In this document: piece by piece, positions 1 to 5,213 of the stretch | Layout of the letters: each line of letters starts with the position of its first letter | Numbering within the stretch: the first letter of the stretch is position 1 | Source of the DNA: Planctomycetaceae bacterium | GTDB lineage: Bacteria; Planctomycetota; Planctomycetia; Planctomycetales; Planctomycetaceae | Assembly: GCA_027080405.1 (NCBI GenBank) | Contig: JALWSL010000218.1 | Coordinates: 1 to 7,256 of the forward strand | DNA: 7,256 bases | Reading direction: 5' to 3' | Notes under the pieces: model-generated | What the model was told of the DNA's origin: nothing | What the model saw: only the letters and a program-made list of their open reading frames with translations | Database searches by the model: none | Made by a program: the position numbers and the translations under genes

Positions 1-210
1 GGCAACAATATCGCTTCCGCCGACTCTGGCAGAACGGATCAGTTGTTCGGCTCGTTCAAGGCTCAAGCCGTGGTGTTCCATATCAATCCAAATGGCATCG
101 AACCCCATCAAACTGACAAGCTCAAACATGACCGGTGAGGCCAAATGTAGTGAGACCCCGTAGGAAGGAAGGCCTCTGTTGATGTTATCCAAAACGCGTG
201 AACGTCTCAT
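1..210 (-). CDS. HpcH/HpaI-family aldolase, N-terminal fragment (runs off left edge)
   Basis: Read on the minus strand from the ATG at 210, an open frame of 70 codons continues past the left edge. The residues GFDAIWIDMEHHGLS (36-50) match the active-site strand of class II HpcH/HpaI aldolases, which cleave or form 2-keto-3-deoxy acids using a divalent metal. In E. coli HpaI the corresponding stretch is FDWLLIDGEHAPN, with His45 as the catalytic base; the equivalent here is His46, with Asp43 and Glu45 also kept. The helix after it (LERAEQLIRSAR) also fits the fold. The start is well fixed: a TAG lies in frame five codons upstream and no other start codon intervenes. No clear Shine-Dalgarno sequence precedes it. 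The family is well supported, but the substrate cannot be told from this fragment; the metal-binding and arginine residues of the rest of the barrel are outside the window. It is on the same strand as cysE but 513 bases downstream, so probably separately expressed. Confidence 0.82.
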   Translation of the reverse strand, partial: MRRSRVLDNINRGLPSYGVSLHLASPVMFELVSLMGFDAIWIDMEHHGLSLERAEQLIRSARVGGSDIVA

Positions 211-466
211 GTGTCGTTGTTTCTAATTTGTTAAAGGACTGATTGGTGTTGTGGGAATCCGGTTCCGTCAGACTGATTTCAACAATGAGGCTCCCGATGC
301 GATTCGGCAGTTCGCAGAGGTTGCTCTCTCCTGATCCCTTGAACTTCCGCGAATCCTGTGTACGAACCGGGCTGATTGCACAGAATCGATGGCGGATTTC
401 AGCGGGAGATCAACATAAACTGCCCACAGTGAACTTCGGCAATCTTTAAGGCAGACCATCTTCCCG

Positions 467-496
467 ATAATCCGGCTTTGCGGCAAGTCCCGTCAA
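467..496 (-). promoter_or_regulatory. Weak sigma70-like promoter candidate upstream of the aldolase
   Basis: On the minus strand TTGACG (491-496) is followed after 18 bases by GATTAT (467-472). The first hexamer matches the TTGACA consensus at five of six positions, the second matches TATAAT at four of six. It points toward the aldolase, but the start codon is about 250 bases further on, so it would imply a long leader or an unannotated small transcript. A match this good can occur by chance. Confidence 0.2.
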
Positions 497-530
497 ACTC
501 GATTACCGAAATATTCTACGGAATTTCCGT

Positions 531-560
531 TTCTTTTGCATCGAGTTCTTTTGCATCGAG
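531..560. repeat. Perfect tandem duplication of a 15-bp unit
   Basis: The unit TTCTTTTGCATCGAG occurs twice back to back, at 531-545 and 546-560, with no mismatch. It lies in non-coding DNA. The identity of the copies suggests a recent slippage or duplication event; only two copies are present, so it is not an established satellite. Confidence 0.9.
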
Positions 561-723
561 ACACGCTGTCTGTATCGAAAGCGGGGCAAAGAACCGCCTG
601 TTCATCCATGTTTGGAGGCTCGGAAAGCACGGCCGCTTTTTTGATGTGATAGCAGACAGGCAGCAAAGGAAAATAGCGAAGGACAAACAGCGAATCTGCC
701 GCGTTTCCAGAGTCGCGTGCCGA

Positions 724-1659
724 TTACGAAGCTTCCCGGAACTTCAGCGACGGTTTTTCAATCGTCACGATCGTGTTGGGCGGAACACTTTTCATCAACG
801 AGACCGAGGCTCCAATAACGGAGTTTGCACCGACAACGGTGTTTCCCCCCAAAATCGTCGCATTGGCATAGATGACGACACCTTCCCCGATGGTGGGGTG
901 CCGTTTTTGTCCCCGGATCAGTTTCCCTTCACCATCCTTGGGAAAACTGAGCGCCCCCAACGTGACTCCCTGGTAGATTTTCACATTCGAAAGGATTTCG
1001 CATGTTTCGCCGATCACAACACCGGTTCCATGATCGATGAAAAATGAATCGCCAATGACCGCGCCCGGGTGGATATCAATCCCGGTGCGTGAATGCGACC
1101 ACTCGGACATCATTCGGGGAATATAGGGAACATTTCGTTTGTAAAGTTCGTGGGCAATACGATGGACAGTGATCGCTTCCAGTCCGGGATAGCTGAAAAT
1201 GATTTCATCCAGATTGGCAGCGGCCGGATCACCATCAAATGCGGCTTGCACATCCTTGGCAAGAATAGCTCGCAGTGACGGCAGGCACTTCAGGAAATCG
1301 ATGGTGATATCCTGTGCTTCTGCCTCAAAATCCCGATCGATCACCTCTTCACAATCGGTCTCGTTTTTGGTCATGTAATCGTGTCGGGACGCCCTGCAGA
1401 TTTGCTGGGTCATTCGATCGTGCATGTTGTCGAGAATATCCCCGACATGATAGGTCACATTGCCGAAGTGCAAATTCTGCCTGCGCCGGTAACCCGGGTA
1501 GAGAACTTCCTTCAGATCGGCAAGCAAGTCGACAATTTCCGAGTAACTCGGCAGCGGGCAGTGACCCAAATGGTTGATGGAACCGATTTCATGGTAGCTT
1601 TGCACAATCTGATCGGTAATGTCCGGTAGTATCTCTTTTCGACGAAAATCACTGGCCAT
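724..1659 (-). CDS. cysE: Serine O-acetyltransferase (CysE/EpsC type)
   Basis: This 311-residue cytoplasmic enzyme transfers acetyl from acetyl-CoA to L-serine, giving O-acetylserine, the substrate of cysteine synthase. Residues 1 to about 125 form a charged, probably helical N-terminal domain. DPAA (144-147), [14 protein letters not shown] (157-170) and [12 protein letters not shown] (189-200) are characteristic of the family, followed by a left-handed parallel beta helix of hexapeptide repeats to about 290. By alignment with E. coli CysE, the catalytic residues Asp143, His158 and His193 correspond to Asp195, His210 (FFIDHGTG) and His254 (KRHP). The order and wording fit the longer EpsC branch rather than the E. 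coli branch. The C terminus ends in Ser and lacks the terminal isoleucine that E. coli CysE inserts into CysK, so a cysteine synthase complex of the classic kind is doubtful (inference). The start is supported by GAGG seven bases upstream. No cysteine synthase gene lies in the window. Confidence 0.95.
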   Translation of the reverse strand: MASDFRRKEILPDITDQIVQSYHEIGSINHLGHCPLPSYSEIVDLLADLKEVLYPGYRRRQNLHFGNVTYHVGDILDNMHDRMTQQICRASRHDYMTKNETDCEEVIDRDFEAEAQDITIDFLKCLPSLRAILAKDVQAAFDGDPAAANLDEIIFSYPGLEAITVHRIAHELYKRNVPYIPRMMSEWSHSRTGIDIHPGAVIGDSFFIDHGTGVVIGETCEILSNVKIYQGVTLGALSFPKDGEGKLIRGQKRHPTIGEGVVIYANATILGGNTVVGANSVIGASVSLMKSVPPNTIVTIEKPSLKFREAS

Positions 1660-1666
1660 CTTGCAA

Positions 1667-1682
1667 CCTCAAATCAATTATC
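1667..1682 (-). promoter_or_regulatory. Ribosome binding site of cysE, with a -10-like box just upstream
   Basis: On the minus strand GAGG (1667-1670) lies seven bases before the cysE ATG, a normal Shine-Dalgarno spacing, and it fixes the start. GATAAT (1677-1682) matches TATAAT at five of six positions and would give a leader of only about 10 bases. No good -35 hexamer sits 16-18 bases further upstream, so the ribosome site is solid but the promoter reading is weak. Confidence 0.5.
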
Positions 1683-2003
1683 AAATTCTTGCGCCGCGTC
1701 ATGATCTGCACAGGCTCACCTCGCCTATCGGCTACAAATCGGGATCGCCTCTATCTTCAGAGTAATTCTTACTTCCGTCTTCCCCGGAAAAAGGACCCTT
1801 CTCGCCAAAAGTTGCCCATGTTTCCCATCCCGCCATGTTGTGGGCGTGATTCCTATTTTTTCATTCCCTGATTATTACCGGCCCGGGGTTTGCGTCAACA
1901 TTCAAAAACTTGATGGAGATGAGGATTTCAACAGATTTAACGATTGGATGGCTACCGATAGAAATAGGTGTCGAGCTTCTGGAGTGACGTGAAACGTGAT
2001 TCA

Positions 2004-2025
2004 GCGTTTTTCGATGAGAAAACGC
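2004..2025 (+). repeat. Inverted repeat (hairpin) upstream of the HD-like gene
   Basis: GCGTTTT (2004-2010) and AAAACGC (2019-2025) are perfect reverse complements around an 8-base loop. The arms are AT-rich and no U run follows, so it is not a typical terminator. An operator or leader hairpin for the gene starting at 2108 is possible but unproven. Confidence 0.4.
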
Positions 2026-2095
2026 CAAAAACGTGACGCATCGATTGCTGCTTGCAGCACTGGGAGATCGCGTCAGGAACCGGGGCTTTTTCTGC

Positions 2096-2099
2096 GAGG
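2096..2099 (+). promoter_or_regulatory. Ribosome binding site that decides the start of the HD-like gene
   Basis: GAGG is followed by eight bases and the ATG at 2108. The alternative GTG at 2033, 25 codons upstream in the same frame, is preceded by ACGCCAAAAAC, which has no purine-rich Shine-Dalgarno sequence. This favours 2108. Confidence 0.65.
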
Positions 2100-2107
2100 C
2101 CTTTCGC

Positions 2108-3400
2108 ATGAGTCAGATTGACAGTTTGGAATCGCCGCAGGTGTTGGAATCGCCACAGGTGACCGACGATATCGATCGCTGGGAAATCTATTTTCGGGAG
2201 GTTGTTGAATCGAAATCTGTCTGCAAGGTACGCAGTTCCCATCTGCAACAGACAGCCAGGGAGCGGGAACAGTTCTACCTGAGGCAGTTGCAGGAAAACG
2301 CCCAACTGATTTTCCGGAAAAAAGCTCTCTCACAGCGATGCAACGCATTTCAAAAGCAGGCGCTGGAATTGATCAAACTTCGCCGACGCCTGGCTCCTGA
2401 TGGCTCTGCCGTTCATCAGGAAGCGGGCGTTTTTTTGGCGATTGTGAAAATTCATCAGGCCGTGCAATCGCTGATCGGTTTGACGGATCGCTTGATCAAA
2501 TTGCATGGCAGGGTCGAAACGCCATTGAGTGAACTGCACAGGGTTATCCAACAGATCCGTCGTGGCAAACCGACCGACATCAATGATATTTTTCCCATTT
2601 CGCAAACGATACGGAATGACTCACTCGACGCAACGGTCAATTGTGACGATTGGCTGCACCTTTCGTTTGAAATCGCCAGTTACGACTGGGCCTTGCCGGA
2701 AGTGAAGTCGCTTGCGATAGCCAATGCGGCTCAAAGCTGTTATCTGGCGGCTGGAATATTGGGTAAACAGAATGGTTCGTGGGCCAATCCAGATGTATCC
2801 ATACAACGCTGGCTGCATTTTGAAAGACCGTCCGGTCCCTTTCTTGTTGCCTGTCTTGTCAAGGATGTCGGTACCTGGCTCCACAAAAAGAAGAAACCCT
2901 CTTTCCCCCGGATTCATCATGCGGAATTATCAGCCGGGCTGGCAGCGGGAATAACCGGAATGCCCGCTGGAGTTGTTCGACTGGTACGCGAGCATCACGA
3001 ATGTTTCGACGGTTCAGGACTTCCCGCGGGGATCAACGGGACGGAGCAGCACTTCGAATCACGTTTGATTGCAGTCATCACACGCTGGTGTGAACTTTAC
3101 AATCAAGAAACTGCACTGAGAAAACAGATCGCATTGGAACAACCGGCAGAATCTCTACACTTTTGTGCGATCGACCATGCCAGCCAACATCTACTCAGAG
3201 AAACAGGACGAAATCGATGGGAAAAGCTGGGGACGAATCTGTTGCTCGATTTCCTGGGCGTGATGCCAATGGAGAAGATTGCCCAACCGCAGTTTCAGCG
3301 GGATAGCAAACCGAACTGGCGGATTCCTCGCCCCCATTTTCTCGATGCTCCCCGCACAACTGTATTTGCTCCTTCTTTGCGAAAATCTTTGCGGAAATGA
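2108..3400 (+). CDS. Protein with a degenerate HD-GYP-like domain
   Basis: This is a 430-residue, soluble-looking protein without signal peptide or membrane segments. Residues 1-30 carry a duplicated LESPQV; about 45-95 is charged and helical, possibly a coiled coil. From about 200 to 335 it follows the HD-GYP pattern: HHAELSAGLAAG (270-281), EHHECFDGSGLPAG (295-308) and RLIAVITRWCEL (319-330). Known active members hydrolyse cyclic di-GMP using metals held by His and Asp. Here the HD pair reads KD (Lys252-Asp253), GYP reads GLP (304-306), the Asp expected near the end of the domain is Thr325, and the first family histidine (near 203) seems absent. His270/271, His296 and His297 remain. I infer that it is catalytically weak or inactive and may act as a binding or signalling partner. 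The tail after 395 is basic. The start at 2108 has GAGG at good spacing. The CPBP protease gene follows 107 bases later on the same strand. The domain family is fairly sure; the function is unknown. Confidence 0.75.
   Translation: MSQIDSLESPQVLESPQVTDDIDRWEIYFREVVESKSVCKVRSSHLQQTAREREQFYLRQLQENAQLIFRKKALSQRCNAFQKQALELIKLRRRLAPDGSAVHQEAGVFLAIVKIHQAVQSLIGLTDRLIKLHGRVETPLSELHRVIQQIRRGKPTDINDIFPISQTIRNDSLDATVNCDDWLHLSFEIASYDWALPEVKSLAIANAAQSCYLAAGILGKQNGSWANPDVSIQRWLHFERPSGPFLVACLVKDVGTWLHKKKKPSFPRIHHAELSAGLAAGITGMPAGVVRLVREHHECFDGSGLPAGINGTEQHFESRLIAVITRWCELYNQETALRKQIALEQPAESLHFCAIDHASQHLLRETGRNRWEKLGTNLLLDFLGVMPMEKIAQPQFQRDSKPNWRIPRPHFLDAPRTTVFAPSLRKSLRK
2126..2161 (+). repeat. 18-bp tandem duplication inside the HD-like gene
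   Basis: Two adjacent 18-bp units, 2126-2143 and 2144-2161, differ at one base (GCCGCAG versus GCCACAG) and encode LESPQV twice. The difference is synonymous. It keeps the frame and lies in the poorly conserved N-terminal tail. Confidence 0.9.
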
Positions 3401-3446
3401 TATCCCGGAACCGAAAACGGCTTCTCGGCAGAAACAGGTGTTCTTC

Positions 3447-3483
3447 GATTCGCGGTTGGCAGCATCGTTTGATTCGCAGTTGG
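3447..3483 (+). repeat. Imperfect direct repeat ahead of the CPBP gene
   Basis: GATTCGCGGTTGG (3447-3459) and GATTCGCAGTTGG (3471-3483) differ at one of 13 positions and start 24 bases apart. They lie in the 107-base gap before the protease gene. They could be paired binding sites, or the echo of a small duplication; chance is not excluded. Confidence 0.5.
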
Positions 3484-3507
3484 TAATATGGACAGAAACG
3501 GGATTCA

Positions 3508-4293
3508 ATGATGCTTCGAACAGAATCAGAACCGGATCCAGTAAACTCAGCCCTGTTTCTGCTTCCATTTTTGGGGCTGTTTGAACTGGGAATGCCCCTC
3601 TCTTCCCAGGGAAACAGTTTACTGATACCGGATCGGGAACTTTTCCCGGGGATGTTTTCGGCTATTTTTCTTGGCATTCTTCTGATTCAGTGGTTTTGTC
3701 AGTCTTCATCAACAGAGATGGCACGCAGTTTTTTTAGCTTCAACAGGAACAGTCTCACTCGTCAGTGGAAGGAGAGCCTTTGGTTTGGTGTGGCACCAGC
3801 ATTGCCGGTTCTGTTCTTCGGTTCTGTTTTGTTATCAAAGGTTGTGAATGCCAATACCCCCCTTCAACTTCGTGAAGACGCCATGCTTCCGATGACAGCC
3901 TGTTACGCACAGATTGGAAAATCGGATACGGGAATGATTGCCGACAAACTCTACCAGGCCGTTTCCGCAGGGCTGGTTGAGGAATTTCTGTTTCGACTAT
4001 TGTTGCTCAGTGGCTTGTTGGGACTGCTGCTTGGGTTGAAGATTTCCAGACCGGTCAGTTTATGTCTGTCGGTTCTGTTGAGTAGTGGCCTGTTCGCGTT
4101 GGCGCACGATCCCCATTTAATCGCGCAGATCAGCTCTCTGAATTTCGATTCTGCGACGATTCAATCCCTGGGTTTATTCGGTTATCGTTTCTGTGCAGGA
4201 ATTTATCTGGCAGCGCTCTATTTGAGGCGTGGACTGGGCGTCGCAGTTGGAACGCATATTGTTTATAACCTGACACTCAGTTGTGCATTTTGA
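3508..4293 (+). CDS. CPBP-family intramembrane metalloprotease (CAAX/Abi type)
   Basis: This 261-residue protein is strongly hydrophobic, with about six to seven likely membrane segments near 14-34, 48-64, 92-112, 152-176, 182-200, 220-240 and 243-257. It has the three family motifs: EExxxR as Glu158-Glu159...Arg163 (VEEFLFR), FxxxH as Phe196...His200 (FALAH), and HxxxN as His250...Asn254 (HIVYN). The glutamates and histidines form the metal-dependent active site inside the membrane. Eukaryotic relatives (Rce1) cut prenylated CAAX proteins, while bacterial members have varied roles including bacteriocin immunity; the substrate here cannot be told. The ATG at 3508 is the first start codon after an in-frame TAA at 3484; the next codon is also ATG and could be used. 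No strong Shine-Dalgarno sequence is visible. It lies 107 bases after the HD-like gene, and a promoter for ispD overlaps its 3' end. Confidence 0.9.
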   Translation: MMLRTESEPDPVNSALFLLPFLGLFELGMPLSSQGNSLLIPDRELFPGMFSAIFLGILLIQWFCQSSSTEMARSFFSFNRNSLTRQWKESLWFGVAPALPVLFFGSVLLSKVVNANTPLQLREDAMLPMTACYAQIGKSDTGMIADKLYQAVSAGLVEEFLFRLLLLSGLLGLLLGLKISRPVSLCLSVLLSSGLFALAHDPHLIAQISSLNFDSATIQSLGLFGYRFCAGIYLAALYLRRGLGVAVGTHIVYNLTLSCAF

Positions 4294-4299
4294 TACAAT
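4270..4299 (+). promoter_or_regulatory. Sigma70-like promoter for ispD
   Basis: CTGACA (4270-4275) and TACAAT (4294-4299) each match consensus at five of six positions, and the spacer is 18 bases. The -35 lies within the last codons of the protease gene and the -10 starts directly after its TGA. Transcription would begin near 4306, giving a leader of about 105 bases before ispD. This is the best promoter-like signal seen in the window, but it is a by-eye call. Confidence 0.5.
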
Positions 4300-4397
4300 T
4301 TCGCGGTACGGCTGTGCGATGCCGCTGCGTAAAGCGATTTCGTAAAACGGTCGTGCAAAACTGCGGGATGTGCGATATCGGGAAGCCGGATTGATAC

Positions 4398-4403
4398 AGG
4401 GGA
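4398..4403 (+). promoter_or_regulatory. Ribosome binding site of ispD
   Basis: AGGGGA lies seven bases before the ATG at 4411, a normal spacing. It supports this start, which also places the nucleotide-binding motif PAAGKSSR at the expected distance of about ten residues from the N terminus. Confidence 0.6.
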
Positions 4404-4410
4404 TTCAGCA

Positions 4411-5157
4411 ATGTCAGCCAAATTTGGGGTAATTCTGCCAGCTGCCGGGAAAAGCAGTCGTTTTTCAATCAAGAAAAGGAAAAAACCGTTTGTCGATCTC
4501 AAAGGTCGAGCCGTGTGGCTGCGGGCAGTGGAGTATTTTGTCAATCGGGAGGATGTTGCTCAGACAATTATTGTCATTTCGCCGGAGGATCACGAATTTT
4601 TCACACTGAAGTTTCAGGCAAATCTGGCGTTTCTCGATTTGGAACTGGTTGAAGGGGGAGCCGAACGGGCGGATTCCGTTCTGAACGGACTTGAAAAAAT
4701 CCGCAGTGATATCGATTATGTCGCCGTCCACGATGCAGCCCGGCCGTTGCTGACGAAGAAGTGGATCGACAATGTCTTCGCAGCGGCCATTCAGCATGAT
4801 GCGGCAATTCTTGCAACTCCCGTTACCAGCACCTTGAAGAAAGCGGTCGATGGAAAAATTGATAAAACGGTTTCGCGGGAAAATCTCTGGCAGGCTCAAA
4901 CTCCACAGGTTTTCAAGACGGATCTGTTGCGGGAGGCATACGCCCGCAGAGGAGATTTCCAACCAACCGACGAGGCTCAGCTTGTCGAACGACTTGGGGC
5001 GAGCATCCACCTTGTCGAGGGCTCGCCGATGAACCTGAAGATTACATCTCAAGAAGATTTTCGGATGGCTGAAGCGTTAATCAATCATCTTCCCAAAAAT
5101 GAATTGCCCCCCACATTGCACCCCTTTGCGGATGAAAAGCCGAATCTGTTCGATTGA
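4411..5157 (+). CDS. ispD: 2-C-methyl-D-erythritol 4-phosphate cytidylyltransferase
   Basis: This 248-residue cytoplasmic enzyme joins CTP and methylerythritol phosphate to give CDP-methylerythritol, the third step of the MEP route to isoprenoids. All family signatures are present: the glycine-rich loop PAAGKSSR (10-17), Lys24/Lys25 before PF, GGAERADSVLNGL (82-94), VHDAARPL (106-113), TSTLK (139-143), the R..LWQAQTPQVF region (156-168), TDEA (186-189) and GSPMNLKIT (204-212). By alignment with E. coli IspD, Arg17, Lys25, Asp108, Arg156 and Lys210 match substrate-binding and catalytic residues Arg20, Lys27, Asp106, Arg157 and Lys213. The length is slightly above E. coli IspD because of an extra tail of about 20 residues. 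It is a stand-alone IspD, not an IspDF fusion, and no ispF follows; the next gene is convergent. A likely promoter (4270-4299) and ribosome site (4398-4403) suggest independent expression. Confidence 0.96.
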   Translation: MSAKFGVILPAAGKSSRFSIKKRKKPFVDLKGRAVWLRAVEYFVNREDVAQTIIVISPEDHEFFTLKFQANLAFLDLELVEGGAERADSVLNGLEKIRSDIDYVAVHDAARPLLTKKWIDNVFAAAIQHDAAILATPVTSTLKKAVDGKIDKTVSRENLWQAQTPQVFKTDLLREAYARRGDFQPTDEAQLVERLGASIHLVEGSPMNLKITSQEDFRMAEALINHLPKNELPPTLHPFADEKPNLFD

Positions 5158-5165
5158 TTGAACCT

Positions 5166-5193
5166 GCGACCGATCGCGTCTTTGCATTTTTTT
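5166..5193 (+). terminator. Weak terminator candidate after ispD
   Basis: GCGA-CCGA-TCGC (5166-5177) forms only a 4-bp stem, and a run of seven T (5187-5193) follows after nine bases. The place is right, nine bases after the ispD stop and between convergent genes, but the stem is too short and the T run too distant for a confident intrinsic terminator. Confidence 0.2.
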
Positions 5194-5213
5194 GACCTGG
5201 TGTTTCAATATCG

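Larger units (their letters stand above)
211..723. other. Intergenic region without a convincing gene
   Basis: This 513-base stretch separates cysE from the aldolase. The open frames in it are short, lack a Shine-Dalgarno sequence and show no recognisable protein motif; the longest plus-strand frame continues antisense through the conserved part of cysE, which marks it as a shadow. What can be seen is a perfect 15-bp tandem duplication (531-560), a short palindrome ACGGAA-T-TTCCGT (518-530), and a weak minus-strand promoter-like pair (467-496) pointing at the aldolase. No tRNA-like cloverleaf and no strong terminator after cysE were found by eye. It could hold a long leader, an unrecognised small RNA, or a decayed gene. 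Confidence 0.6.
1660..2107. other. Divergent intergenic control region between cysE and the HD-like gene
   Basis: This 448-base region must hold the promoters of two divergent genes. No convincing plus-strand sigma70 pair was found by eye. It contains three ACGTGA hexamers (1987-1992, 1994-1999, 2031-2036), a perfect 7-bp stem inverted repeat (2004-2025), a palindrome TGCTGC-TT-GCAGCA (2046-2059), and a 24-codon open frame (1913-1987) without a good ribosome site. A GTG at 2033 opens the reading frame of the downstream gene 25 codons earlier, but has no Shine-Dalgarno sequence. Confidence 0.6.

Noticed and set aside
268..486. Minus-strand open frame of 72 codons between cysE and the aldolase
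   Set aside because: No ribosome site and no family resemblance; the composition does not look like a real protein, and it overlaps a similarly unconvincing plus-strand frame.
624..639. Terminator-like AAAGC-ACGGCC-GCTTT followed by T residues on the plus strand
   Set aside because: No plus-strand gene lies upstream to be terminated, and on the minus strand, where cysE ends, no U run would follow the stem.
478..1047. Plus-strand open frame of 189 codons
   Set aside because: It lies antisense to the conserved hexapeptide-repeat region of cysE, has no Shine-Dalgarno sequence and no recognisable motif.
2033..2107. GTG at 2033 as the start of the HD-like gene, adding 25 residues
   Set aside because: No Shine-Dalgarno sequence precedes it, whereas ATG 2108 has GAGG eight bases upstream; the extra residues include a palindromic DNA stretch and look like leader.
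3195..3677. Minus-strand open frames across the HD-like / protease junction
   Set aside because: They overlap both well-supported plus-strand genes, lack ribosome sites and show no known motifs.
3508..4293. Reading the CPBP protein as phage or bacteriocin immunity (Abi)
   Set aside because: The name comes from some family members only; no bacteriocin, toxin or phage gene is nearby to support a defence role.
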